A DNA stretch of 50,048 nucleotides from an uncultured Pelagibacteraceae bacterium (GTDB lineage Bacteria; Pseudomonadota; Alphaproteobacteria; Pelagibacterales; Pelagibacteraceae): the NCBI GenBank assembly GCA_902516425.1, contig CABXYE010000005.1:1-50048 (forward strand), written 5' to 3'. Position 1 is the first letter of the stretch, and each line of letters begins with the position of its first letter. Below the pieces are notes generated by a model. It worked only from the letters and a program-made list of their open reading frames with translations, was not told the DNA's origin and ran no database searches. Position numbers and translations under genes: made by a program. Below, piece after piece: positions 7,438 to 15,461 of this stretch.

Positions 7438-8111
7438 TGGATCTTGAATTGATGATTGATAGTTTACCAAAGCTACTTAATGCTGCTGTAATAACTTTAA
7501 AACTTCTTTCAGTTTCTTTAATAATAGGATTATTCATTGGCTTATTTTTTGCAATTCTAAGATTAAATAAAAATATATTTATAAATAGATTTGCTTATGC
7601 ATACTCGTACATTTTTAGAGGCACTCCACTTTTGGTTCAAATTTTTATAATTTATTTTGGATTAGGTCAGATTGAATATCTAAGATCGACAGTTCTGTGG
7701 GTAATTTTGAAAGAACCATATTGGTGTGCAATTATTGCTTTTTCTTTAAACACAGGTGCTTACACTTCAGAAATATTAAGATCAGCGTTTCAAACAATAA
7801 AACCTGGAATAATAGAGGCAGGTAAGAGTTTAGGCATTTCAAATAAAGTAATTTTTTATAAAATTCAAATACCTATCGCTATTAGACAATCTTTACCAGC
7901 TTATGGAAATGAAATTATCTTAATGATGAAAGGAACTTCTTTAGCAAGTACAGTGACATTAATGGATTTAACTGGTGTTGCAAAATATATAATTTCGACA
8001 ACTTTTAAACCGATCGAGGTATTTATAGTTGCGGGGGGAATTTATCTTTTTATGACTTTTATAATACACAATGTGATTAAATTTTTAGAAAAAAAATATA
8101 GCTTTAATTAA
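7437..8111 (+). CDS. Amino-acid ABC transporter permease (HisM/OccM type)
   Basis: This is the second permease subunit: 224 residues, about five membrane segments, with SYIFRGTPLLVQIFIIYFGL near the N-terminus and the EAA loop EAGKSLGISNKVIFYKIQIP. The one-base overlap with the preceding permease implies translational coupling. The gene ends convergently with the M24-family gene, the two stops sharing the TTAA at 8108-8111, so no terminator separates them. The cognate ATP-binding subunit is not encoded nearby. Confidence 0.92.
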   Translation: MDLELMIDSLPKLLNAAVITLKLLSVSLIIGLFIGLFFAILRLNKNIFINRFAYAYSYIFRGTPLLVQIFIIYFGLGQIEYLRSTVLWVILKEPYWCAIIAFSLNTGAYTSEILRSAFQTIKPGIIEAGKSLGISNKVIFYKIQIPIAIRQSLPAYGNEIILMMKGTSLASTVTLMDLTGVAKYIISTTFKPIEVFIVAGGIYLFMTFIIHNVIKFLEKKYSFN

Positions 8112-9259
8112 AGTATAACCAAATCTAACTTTTGTTTCCCAACTCTTTCATTGCCATTTTCTGTAACTAAATAAGTTTCACCCAGGTTCATAGCCAATTC
8201 ATTTTCAGAGTCCATTAATATCATATGCATGAAAAAAACATTTCCTGGCTCAATCATATAAGGATTATTTGTGTAAAGCATTGGCCAATCCATCCAATTT
8301 GGAGAAAAAGTATTTCCTAATGAGTAACCACAAGCATTCATTCTAGCCTTATTGAAACCAAGATCATCAAAAGTTTTTGCATGAATATCAAAAACTTCTC
8401 CAATTTTATTTCCAGGTTTCAATTTACTTTCACAATTTTTGAGAGCCTCAACACATGCATCATGCATTTTATGATGTTTTGGGTCTGCTTTTCCAATAGG
8501 AATGGTTCTAAACATTGCAGAATGGTAATGTCTATAAGTACCGGCCCATTCAATAGTTAATTGATCTTGATTTTTTAAAATTTGTTTTTCTGATTGATAG
8601 CGGCAAAGAAGTGCGTTTTTACCTGATCCGATTATAAATTCATTTGCAGGATAATCTCCACCTCCTTCAAATATAACTCTATTCATCTCAGCTAATATCT
8701 TAGACTCACTAACCCCAGCTTTTGCATGTCTCCACACTTCATCCAAAGCTTTATCAGCTAGCTCTGCAGCTTTTTTAACATAAACAATTTCCTCTTTGGA
8801 TTTTACAACTCTTAATTTTGTTATTAAGTCTGATTTATCTTCAAGAGTGAAATAATTTTCTAAAGATTTATTTAATCGAAGAGTATTACGACCAGTTAAA
8901 CCGTAAGCTTCGTATTCAACACCTATTTTTTTTCCTTTAAGATTTAACTCATCCAAAATAACTTTAAGATCATCAGTTGGATTTGATCCATCTTTATCAA
9001 CCCAGATTCTAATATCTACTATGTTGGATGTATTTTGAGCCTGTCTTAAATCAGGTGCTCTTGTGAGTAGTATTATATTTCCATTTTTATCTAAAATTAA
9101 TGTTTGAAAAAAAACATAACCAAATGTGTCATAACCAGTCAACCAATACATCGACTCTTGTCTAAACATTAATAGAGCATCAAGGTTCTGCTCTTTCATA
9201 GAATTTAATACTTTACTTTTTCTATTAGAAAACTCTTCTTTTGAAAAATGGAGCGCCAT
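8108..9259 (-). CDS. M24 (creatinase/ectoine-hydrolase-like) family protein lacking canonical metal ligands
   Basis: The 383-residue protein has the two-domain layout of M24 hydrolases: an N-terminal creatinase-like domain (LDALLMFRQESMYWLTGYDT) and a C-terminal pita-bread domain (SKEEIVYVKKAAELADKAL onward). The five metal-binding positions of Xaa-Pro peptidases are mostly replaced: IEWAGTYRHYHSAM stands where two Asp are expected, GYSLGN replaces the His-containing GHGIG, and FFMHMILM replaces the first Glu region. This pattern is known from creatinase and ectoine hydrolase (DoeA) relatives, which cleave C-N bonds of small substrates. It is thus probably a small-molecule amidohydrolase rather than a dipeptidase. 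The substrate is unknown, and no other ectoine gene is nearby. Confidence 0.85.
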   Translation of the reverse strand: MALHFSKEEFSNRKSKVLNSMKEQNLDALLMFRQESMYWLTGYDTFGYVFFQTLILDKNGNIILLTRAPDLRQAQNTSNIVDIRIWVDKDGSNPTDDLKVILDELNLKGKKIGVEYEAYGLTGRNTLRLNKSLENYFTLEDKSDLITKLRVVKSKEEIVYVKKAAELADKALDEVWRHAKAGVSESKILAEMNRVIFEGGGDYPANEFIIGSGKNALLCRYQSEKQILKNQDQLTIEWAGTYRHYHSAMFRTIPIGKADPKHHKMHDACVEALKNCESKLKPGNKIGEVFDIHAKTFDDLGFNKARMNACGYSLGNTFSPNWMDWPMLYTNNPYMIEPGNVFFMHMILMDSENELAMNLGETYLVTENGNERVGKQKLDLVIL

Positions 9260-9268
9260 TAGAATGAT

Positions 9269-9658
9269 TTAGTAGTTAGTATATTCTTTTATTTCTTTAA
9301 TGACTGAACCAGTATGGTTATTAATTTCTAGTTTTATTTTTGCTCTATCATCATTGAGAAAATGCACGTCTCTAGAAAGTTTAATAAATTTTTCTTCAAA
9401 ATCTTTTTCTTTTTCACATTGTCTTTTATCATCTTCAATTACCCATAGTTTAAAATTTATTTCTTTTAATGATTGATAAAGATCATTCAGTTTGTCGTCA
9501 GCCTTTACATTTTTATCCAACTGATCTTTTAGAATAGAATATTCATTGCTAATAAACTTAAGTTTTTCAGGATCTTTAATTTTTTCTTTTTTAATTTCTA
9601 AAATTGAAATTTTATCTAAAAGTTCACCTACTGAAACCTCTATTATAATTTTATTCAT
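9269..9658 (-). CDS. DUF6165-like small protein, envelope-associated context
   Basis: The 129-residue, highly charged, mostly helical protein begins IIIEVSVGELLDKISILEIK and has the repeated Lys/Glu/Asp pattern of a coiled coil; it has no signal peptide or membrane segment. I associate the VSVGELLDKxxILEIK start with the DUF6165 family, often found beside sugar transferases, but the function is not known. It lies nine bases upstream of the M24 gene on the same strand and 32 bases from the divergent heptosyltransferase-like gene. That context suggests a link to lipopolysaccharide or glycan assembly. The family call is moderate. Confidence 0.7.
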   Translation of the reverse strand: MNKIIIEVSVGELLDKISILEIKKEKIKDPEKLKFISNEYSILKDQLDKNVKADDKLNDLYQSLKEINFKLWVIEDDKRQCEKEKDFEEKFIKLSRDVHFLNDDRAKIKLEINNHTGSVIKEIKEYTNY

Positions 9659-9690
9659 AAAATTTAATACTGTGTTATCTTGTTATAAAT

Positions 9691-10632
9691 ATGTCTAATA
9701 TTTTAATAATTAAACACGGATCATTAGGAGATATAGCTCAAGCAAGTGGCGCAATTCAAGACATATCTGAAAATCACAAAAACGATCAAGTTTATTTGTT
9801 AACTACAAAAGCTTATTTAGAGCTATTTAAGAAAAATCCATTTATTCAGGAAGTAATTTTAGACAAAAGATTACCCAAGTATAATTTAATTTATTTGTAT
9901 TTTTTAATGAGAGAACTTAAAAAATTTAAATTTTCAAAAGTCTTTGATTTACAAAATTCATCTAGAACAAATTTTTATAAAAATATTCTTTTTCCAAAGG
10001 CAAAAAAAGAAACATGGTCTAGCTCTATTACAACCTTACCCGAAGTAATAAATAAAAAAGAATTTGATAAACATTCTGTTCTAGACAGATTTAACCATCA
10101 ATTACAAACTTCAGGTATTAAAACATCTCATACCCTAAATCCTAATTTTAGTTGGGCGTGTTCTGAGATTAGTGGAATTAAAAACCACTTTAAATTAGAC
10201 AAATTTATTTTACTATTTCCTTTTTGCTCGCCACATCTAAATATTAAGAAATGGCCTTACTATAACGATCTAATAAAACTTATTTTAGATAAATTTGGTA
10301 ATGAATACAAAATTGTTACAGCTCCAGGACCTGGTGAAATAAATGATGCTAATGAAATTAATGCTGAGGCTTTACTAGACAATGCGAAAGCACTCAATAT
10401 TTCTCAATTAACCTCTTTAATTAAAGAAAGTTCTTTTGTAGTGGCAAATGATACTGGACCAGCTCATATTGCTGCCCATGTGGGTGCGAAAGGGGTAACT
10501 TTGTTCGGAAAACATACAACTGCCTATAAGGTTAGTATTGAAAGAGAAAATTTTAAAGCAATTGAAGTCACAGATCTTAATAATTTGAGTGCAGAAAAAG
10601 TTTTTGAAAGATTAATTAATTCTTTAAATTAA
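9691..10632 (+). CDS. Glycosyltransferase family 9 (heptosyltransferase-like)
   Basis: The 313-residue protein has the GT9 start ILIIKHGSLGDIAQASGAI, the nucleotide-sugar domain segment FPFCSPHLNIKKWPY and the C-terminal signature VANDTGPAHIAAHVGAKGV. Family members transfer heptose or related sugars onto the lipopolysaccharide core at the inner face of the inner membrane. The acceptor and sugar cannot be assigned. It is divergent from the DUF6165-like gene and convergent with the GT4 gene, sharing TTAA at 10629-10632 as the stop of both. Confidence 0.92.
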   Translation: MSNILIIKHGSLGDIAQASGAIQDISENHKNDQVYLLTTKAYLELFKKNPFIQEVILDKRLPKYNLIYLYFLMRELKKFKFSKVFDLQNSSRTNFYKNILFPKAKKETWSSSITTLPEVINKKEFDKHSVLDRFNHQLQTSGIKTSHTLNPNFSWACSEISGIKNHFKLDKFILLFPFCSPHLNIKKWPYYNDLIKLILDKFGNEYKIVTAPGPGEINDANEINAEALLDNAKALNISQLTSLIKESSFVVANDTGPAHIAAHVGAKGVTLFGKHTTAYKVSIERENFKAIEVTDLNNLSAEKVFERLINSLN

Positions 10633-11711
10633 TTAAGAATTTTTTTGTAATGCTCTAAAGTTTTATCCCACTGAAATTTTGAAACATGTATTTGAGCATT
10701 TTCTCCAAGCTCAATATATTTTTTGTTTTCAATCATCGAATTTAATGATGAATAAATTTCGTCTAGATTATTCCCATCACAAATTAATCCAGTTTTATCG
10801 TGTTCAATAGCATCCGAAGCCCCGCCATCTTTTCCTCCAAGTGAAGGTACTCCGTATTGTGCAGCTTCAACATAAGCTATTCCAAAACCTTCCACTGAGG
10901 TTTTATGTATTATAGAGGGCATTACAAAAATATTTGATTTAGCAACTAATGCATTCTTTAAATCAGCACTTATGTCTTTAAAGAACATTACTTGTGAGGT
11001 TAGATCTAATTCTTCAACTAATTTTTTTATATTTTCCTCCTGATCACCGTAACCAATACAAATATAAACAATATCAGGGTACAATTGTTTTAAATTTCTT
11101 AATGCCATTATTATTTTTTCATGATTTTTTCTTTTATCAAATCTAGAAACAGTAATTAGTCTTGGTGTTTTGACTTTTAATAAACTCTCAACTTTTTCTA
11201 GAGATTTTTTATTTAATTCTTGAACGGGGTTAGCTCCAGGATTTATAACTACAACTTTATCTTGCTCTACACCATTATTTATTGCTAAATTTTTTGTGTA
11301 CTCAGAATTAGCAATTACTCTCTCCACGTTATTAAGAACTTTTGTAACCCTTTTATTCAACGAAGTTCCTAATGGGTGGTTGATCTCTTTACCATGAATT
11401 AAACAATACTTTTTTTTATTAGTTTTAATTAATTCTAAACTTTTCCAGTGATCAGCGATAATACCTTCAACTTTATTATCTTTTAAAAATTCATTAATTA
11501 ATTGAGCTTTTCTTATTTTTCTTAGAAATTTTATTCCACCAACTCTTTCAATTGAAAAACTTGCTTGTTCATCAAAGTTTTTATGATTTTCATGGTAATC
11601 TGCAAAAACTTTAATCATGAAATTTTTTGACATTTCACTCGATAAACCCCACATCAAACTTTGCATTCCACCTATTTCTGGTGGAAATGCTCTTGTCACA
11701 ATAAGATACAT
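10629..11711 (-). CDS. Glycosyltransferase family 4
   Basis: The 360-residue GT-B transferase has an N-terminal acceptor domain beginning YLIVTRAFPPEIGGMQSLMW and a C-terminal donor domain with LITVSRFDKRKNHE, ICIGYGDQEENIKKLVEEL and the EX7E-type region MPSIIHKTSVEGFGIAYVEA. These are typical of retaining GT4 enzymes in polysaccharide or lipopolysaccharide synthesis. The start overlaps the preceding redoxin stop by one base (TAATG), and it faces the GT9 gene. Donor and acceptor are unknown. Confidence 0.9.
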   Translation of the reverse strand: MYLIVTRAFPPEIGGMQSLMWGLSSEMSKNFMIKVFADYHENHKNFDEQASFSIERVGGIKFLRKIRKAQLINEFLKDNKVEGIIADHWKSLELIKTNKKKYCLIHGKEINHPLGTSLNKRVTKVLNNVERVIANSEYTKNLAINNGVEQDKVVVINPGANPVQELNKKSLEKVESLLKVKTPRLITVSRFDKRKNHEKIIMALRNLKQLYPDIVYICIGYGDQEENIKKLVEELDLTSQVMFFKDISADLKNALVAKSNIFVMPSIIHKTSVEGFGIAYVEAAQYGVPSLGGKDGGASDAIEHDKTGLICDGNNLDEIYSSLNSMIENKKYIELGENAQIHVSKFQWDKTLEHYKKILN

Positions 11712-12265
11712 TAATTAGTTTTCCACTTAATACCACATCCAGCACTAGGAATTTGGTTTTCAGGACCTTTATTAGTTTCAGCAATTTGTTTCATGGCTTT
11801 TAAAAGATCACTATTTCCATTTCTCACTGGAATTAATTTTTTAAGTTCCCTTACTCTTCCCCTATATTGAAGTTCCAGATCTTTGTTGTATCCAAAAAAA
11901 TCTGGAGTACATACTGCATCATAAGTTTTTGCAATTTCTTGAGTTTCATCAACTAAATAGGGGAAACCAAATTCATTTTCTTTTGAAAATTTGATCATGT
12001 TTTCAAATGAATCTTCAGGATAATTTTCTGCATCATTAGCACAAATAGCTACGGAATTAATACCAATGTCTTTTAATTTTTTACAATCTTCAACAATATC
12101 TTTTGTTACCGCTTTAACATATGGACAGTGATTACATATAAACATAATTAATGTTCCTTTTTCACCTTTTACATCGGTTAAGGAAAGAATTTTCCCCTCT
12201 GTTGATTTAAGCTTAAAGTCATGCGCTTTTTGACCAAAATCACATATTGGAGTTTGTACGGGCAT
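11711..12265 (-). CDS. Thioredoxin-fold (AhpC/TSA) protein with CNHC motif
   Basis: The 184-residue cytoplasmic protein has the redoxin layout: DFGQKAHDFKLKSTEGKILSL, then FICNHCPYVKAVTKDI with the active-site CNHC, then FPYLVDETQEIAKTYDAVCTPDFF with the conserved cis-proline region. This thioredoxin-like group, with the C-x-x-C followed by PYVKA, is common in marine bacteria, but its partner is not established. A Cys near the C-terminus (SAGCGIKWK) is conserved in the group. It is coupled to the GT4 gene by a one-base overlap and lies 20 bases from the divergent carbonic-anhydrase-like gene. Confidence 0.88.
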   Translation of the reverse strand: MPVQTPICDFGQKAHDFKLKSTEGKILSLTDVKGEKGTLIMFICNHCPYVKAVTKDIVEDCKKLKDIGINSVAICANDAENYPEDSFENMIKFSKENEFGFPYLVDETQEIAKTYDAVCTPDFFGYNKDLELQYRGRVRELKKLIPVRNGNSDLLKAMKQIAETNKGPENQIPSAGCGIKWKTN

Positions 12266-12285
12266 AATGTAATAATATATAAATT

Positions 12286-12798
12286 ATGTTTTACGATTTA
12301 AAAGATAAAAAACCAAAAAACTCTGGTGAAAATTGGGTAGCGCCAAATGCAACTATAATAGGTGATGTTACCTTAGAAAAAAATTCTAGTATCTGGTTTA
12401 ATGCAACCTTAAGAGGTGATGTAGAAAATATTCATATAGGTGAGGGTTCTAATGTTCAAGATGGATGTGTCCTACACACAGACCCTGGATATCCGTTAAA
12501 GGTTGGAAAAAATGTTACAATAGGCCATATGGTTATGTTGCATGGTTGCACAATTGGAGAAAATAGTTTGATAGGAATAGGTGCAGTTATACTTAACAAT
12601 GCAAAGATTGGAAAAAATTGTATTATTGGTGCCAAAGCTTTAATTACAGAAAATAAAGAAATACCTGATAACTCTCTAGTGATTGGTTCTCCTGGAAAAG
12701 TTGTGAGAGAACTCACCGAAGATGAGAAAAAAGCAATAACTGAAAACACAAAACACTATCAAGATAATTGGAAAAAATATTCTAAATCTATATTTTAA
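12286..12798 (+). CDS. Gamma-class carbonic-anhydrase-like hexapeptide protein (YrdA type)
   Basis: The 170-residue protein is a left-handed beta helix built from hexapeptide repeats (VAPNATIIGDVTLEKNSSIW onward). The three histidines that bind metal in gamma carbonic anhydrases are present in VLHTDPG and GHMVMLHGC. The closest known types are YrdA and PaaY, several of which have weak or no carbonic anhydrase activity, so the reaction is uncertain. It is followed after five bases by a tautomerase-family gene on the same strand. Confidence 0.9.
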   Translation: MFYDLKDKKPKNSGENWVAPNATIIGDVTLEKNSSIWFNATLRGDVENIHIGEGSNVQDGCVLHTDPGYPLKVGKNVTIGHMVMLHGCTIGENSLIGIGAVILNNAKIGKNCIIGAKALITENKEIPDNSLVIGSPGKVVRELTEDEKKAITENTKHYQDNWKKYSKSIF

Positions 12799-12803
12799 AT
12801 ATT

Positions 12804-13244
12804 ATGCCAACTTATACAGTAACAAATTCAAATTTTAACATTTCCTCCAAACAACAAAAAAAATTAGCCGAAGGCATTACAAAAGTTCATAATGTAGTAA
12901 CTGGTGCGAATACATATTTTGCTCAAGTAATATTTAATAAAACAAAAAAAAATAATCATTTTATGGGAGGAAAAAAAGTTAAGGAGCCATCACTATTTTT
13001 ACTTGGTCAAATTAGAGCAGGTCGGTCAAAAGAGGTGAAAGACAAATTAATTTCAGATTTAAAACAAGTGTTAGTAAAAAATTCCAAATTGGATGAAACC
13101 CAAGTATGGGTCTATATCAATGATCTCCCTCCATCTCAAATGATTGAATATGGAGCTGTTTTACCAGAATCAGGTAAAGAGAAAGAGTGGTTTTCAAACT
13201 TACCCATTAAATTAAAGAAAAAATTAGCGGCTATTGAAAAATGA
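12804..13244 (+). CDS. Tautomerase-superfamily protein (cis-CaaD-like)
   Basis: The 146-residue protein begins Met-Pro. The N-terminal proline is the catalytic base of the tautomerase superfamily after methionine removal. The double-length beta-alpha-beta architecture, with YFAQVIFNKTKKNNHFMGG in the first half and VWVYINDLPPSQMIEYGAVLP in the second, fits the cis-3-chloroacrylic-acid-dehalogenase-like group. Substrates of most members are unknown. It forms a two-gene unit with the hexapeptide protein and ends 18 bases from the facing outer-membrane protein gene. Confidence 0.82.
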   Translation: MPTYTVTNSNFNISSKQQKKLAEGITKVHNVVTGANTYFAQVIFNKTKKNNHFMGGKKVKEPSLFLLGQIRAGRSKEVKDKLISDLKQVLVKNSKLDETQVWVYINDLPPSQMIEYGAVLPESGKEKEWFSNLPIKLKKKLAAIEK

Positions 13245-13262
13245 ATATTCTAAATTAATTTT

Positions 13263-13976
13263 TTAATTAAAAAATATTCTGTAATCGATTCGATATTGAA
13301 TGATATCGAAGTCAGCTTCATAACCCTCTGTCATACTTCTCATATGCTCGTTATCACATTCTAGTTTTAAATTTTCTATTGAAAAGCCATAACCTTTAAA
13401 AATTCCAGAGCTTTTAAAAATCCCTAAGTTTGGAGTAATACCATAACATTCTACAAATGTTTCTGCACCTCCTTCTCCATATGTACCTGAGTTAACACCA
13501 AAGTTAGTATCTGACTGAAAACCTAGAAAGGCTGAAGCATTCAAACCTACATAAGGAGTGAAATTTACAATTTCATTAAATCTATAACTTGGACCCAATT
13601 CTAAAGCCAAGCCTCTAAAATGAATATCAGGGAATGGGGAATTACCACCCCCATCAAAAGTAATTCTAGTATCCCCCGTGTAATGACGAGCAAATGCAAT
13701 TCCAGAGTTTATGTATAAATTGCCATTTAAAGATTTATTATAATCGATACTTAGTGAATATATTGTATTTAAACTATCATCATCTAAAACTAGGCCTTTT
13801 ACATTTGTACCAGGATTATTTTCTGTAGGACCATGCATTCCTTTTACATTTTCCATAATACCATTTCCAACTGCAATACCTATTGACAATTCATTGTTAT
13901 TTTCAGCATAAACATATGTACATTTTAAAAAAATGATTATTAATATTTTCAAAATTTTTCTGTTTATCTGAATCAT
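13263..13976 (-). CDS. Outer-membrane beta-barrel protein
   Basis: The 237-residue protein has an N-terminal signal (KILKILIIIFLKCTYVYAEN). Alternating polar and hydrophobic strands rich in Tyr, Gly and Asn follow, such as LALELGPSYRFNEIVNFTPY, and the end is aromatic (YRIDYRIFF), as expected for assembly into the outer membrane by the BAM machinery. The role is unknown. It starts one base after the stop of the flavin-binding protein gene on the same strand, the last of a compact three-gene unit. Confidence 0.8.
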   Translation of the reverse strand: MIQINRKILKILIIIFLKCTYVYAENNNELSIGIAVGNGIMENVKGMHGPTENNPGTNVKGLVLDDDSLNTIYSLSIDYNKSLNGNLYINSGIAFARHYTGDTRITFDGGGNSPFPDIHFRGLALELGPSYRFNEIVNFTPYVGLNASAFLGFQSDTNFGVNSGTYGEGGAETFVECYGITPNLGIFKSSGIFKGYGFSIENLKLECDNEHMRSMTEGYEADFDIIQYRIDYRIFFN

Positions 13977-13977
13977 T

Positions 13978-14577
13978 TTATGGAACTAACCAATCTTTTT
14001 TGTTTGACTCTAAATCAAACTTTGCTCTTCGATGTCCTTTAGCTGCAAGATATAGCCATTCAACAGATTTAATTTTACATTTTATAACTGTAAAGTTTTT
14101 ATAACCTTCTTCACTTTGCTCCATAGTGTAATCAAAATCTTTTAATTTAGATATCATTCCAGAGGTTGGATTATCTGATGAAGTTCCAGGAGGACTATCA
14201 GTTAAGTAACATCTTCTGCTAATATGTTGAGTTTTTTTCCAAGATTCTTCTGTTGTAAAATTTTGATTATTTACTTCACACTCAACTTTAACTCTTAACT
14301 GTATTTTTTCTTCCTTATCATAAAAGACCAAAGAAGCATTTTTATTTTTCTTGAGAATATTTACTTTTGGAGATCTTAAATCAGTGTGAAATTGCAATAG
14401 ATTTTTTGCTCTATCTGATTTACGTAAAACAACAATTCTTCCGTCAACATCATCTTGGTGGGAACATATGAAAACGGGAATTCTAAATGGTGAACCTCTG
14501 TTAGTCACAGCATCATCCAACATAGACCAATATTTATTTTGAATTTCTTTTAAATTTTCATAGTATGCTGGCTGCAT
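13978..14577 (-). CDS. Pyridoxamine-phosphate-oxidase-like flavin-binding protein (Alr4036 type)
   Basis: The 199-residue split-barrel protein has GRIVVLRKSDRAKNLLQFHT followed by DLRSPKVNILKKN and SLVFYDKEEKIQLRVKV, the FMN-contacting order of the PNPOx superfamily. The C-terminal VEWLYLAAKGHRRAKFDL fits the Alr4036-like group. Its natural substrate is not known, and it lacks the length and features needed to call it PdxH. Three bases separate it from the dehydrogenase gene upstream and one from the barrel gene downstream. Confidence 0.82.
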   Translation of the reverse strand: MQPAYYENLKEIQNKYWSMLDDAVTNRGSPFRIPVFICSHQDDVDGRIVVLRKSDRAKNLLQFHTDLRSPKVNILKKNKNASLVFYDKEEKIQLRVKVECEVNNQNFTTEESWKKTQHISRRCYLTDSPPGTSSDNPTSGMISKLKDFDYTMEQSEEGYKNFTVIKCKIKSVEWLYLAAKGHRRAKFDLESNKKDWLVP

Positions 14578-14580
14578 ACT

Positions 14581-15450
14581 TTACTTTCTAAATCTTTTTA
14601 TTAAGCTTGAAGTATCCCATCGATTACCACCCATTCCTTGAACTTCTTCATAATATTTATCGATTAATTCAGTTACAGGTAACAATGAGCCATTATTTTT
14701 AGCTTCATCCATTGCAATTTTTAAATCTTTTCTCATCCAATCAACCGCAAAACCAAAATCAAATTTATCATCAATCATAGTTTTATATCTATTTTCCATC
14801 TGCCAAGATTGTGCTGCACCTTTTGAAATAACTTCAATTACATCCTCCATATTTAATCCAGCTTTCATTCCAAAATTAATAGCTTCAGATAGACCTTGTA
14901 CTAAACCCGCAATACAAATTTGATTAACCATTTTTGCAAGCTGTCCATTTCCTGGACCACCAAGCAATTTCATTTTTTTACTATAACAATCAATTTTATC
15001 TTTTGCTTTATCAAAGTCAGATTGATCACCACCTATCATAACTGTTAATGCACCATTTTCCGCGCCAGCTTGTCCTCCTGACACTGGTGCATCTAATGCA
15101 CCAAATCCATTTTTTTTTGCATAAGAATGTATTTCTCTTGCAATTGTTGCTGAAGCGGTTGTGTTATCAATATAAATTGCACCTTTTTTAATTGTTTTAA
15201 ATGCACCGTTGTTTCCAAAAGTTACTTCTCTCAAATCATTGTCATTTCCTACACAAGTAAAAACGTATTCAGCATCTTTTGCAGCCTCAGCTGGTGTATC
15301 AGCTATATTACCCTTAAATTCTTTAATCCATTTTTCACTTTTGGATTTTGTTCTGTTAAAAACAGTTACATTATGTCCACCTTTTGATATATAACCAGCC
15401 ATCGGATAACCCATGACACCAAGACCAATGAAAGCGATATTACAACTCAT
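14581..15450 (-). CDS. Beta-hydroxyacid dehydrogenase (3-hydroxyisobutyrate dehydrogenase family)
   Basis: The 289-residue NAD(P)-dependent enzyme has the Rossmann motif FIGLGVMGYPMA at residues 7-18, the substrate-binding signature DAPVSGGQAGAENGALTVMI and the catalytic Lys in NGQLAKMVNQI. The family oxidises 3-hydroxyisobutyrate, tartronate semialdehyde or similar compounds, and the exact substrate cannot be told from sequence. It is the first gene of a minus-strand trio. The divergent MFS gene starts only 11 bases from its start codon, so both promoters must overlap coding sequence. Confidence 0.9.
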   Translation of the reverse strand: MSCNIAFIGLGVMGYPMAGYISKGGHNVTVFNRTKSKSEKWIKEFKGNIADTPAEAAKDAEYVFTCVGNDNDLREVTFGNNGAFKTIKKGAIYIDNTTASATIAREIHSYAKKNGFGALDAPVSGGQAGAENGALTVMIGGDQSDFDKAKDKIDCYSKKMKLLGGPGNGQLAKMVNQICIAGLVQGLSEAINFGMKAGLNMEDVIEVISKGAAQSWQMENRYKTMIDDKFDFGFAVDWMRKDLKIAMDEAKNNGSLLPVTELIDKYYEEVQGMGGNRWDTSSLIKRFRK

Positions 15451-15461
15451 AATTTTTTAAT

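Noticed and set aside
12456-12749. Minus-strand frame of 97 codons opposite the hexapeptide protein
   Set aside because: It is a shadow of the repeat-rich gene; the Pro/Ile-rich composition is what antisense of hexapeptide repeats gives.
13245-13262. AT-only inverted repeat between the tautomerase and beta-barrel genes as a terminator
   Set aside because: The stem is all A-T, weak, and expected in this base composition.
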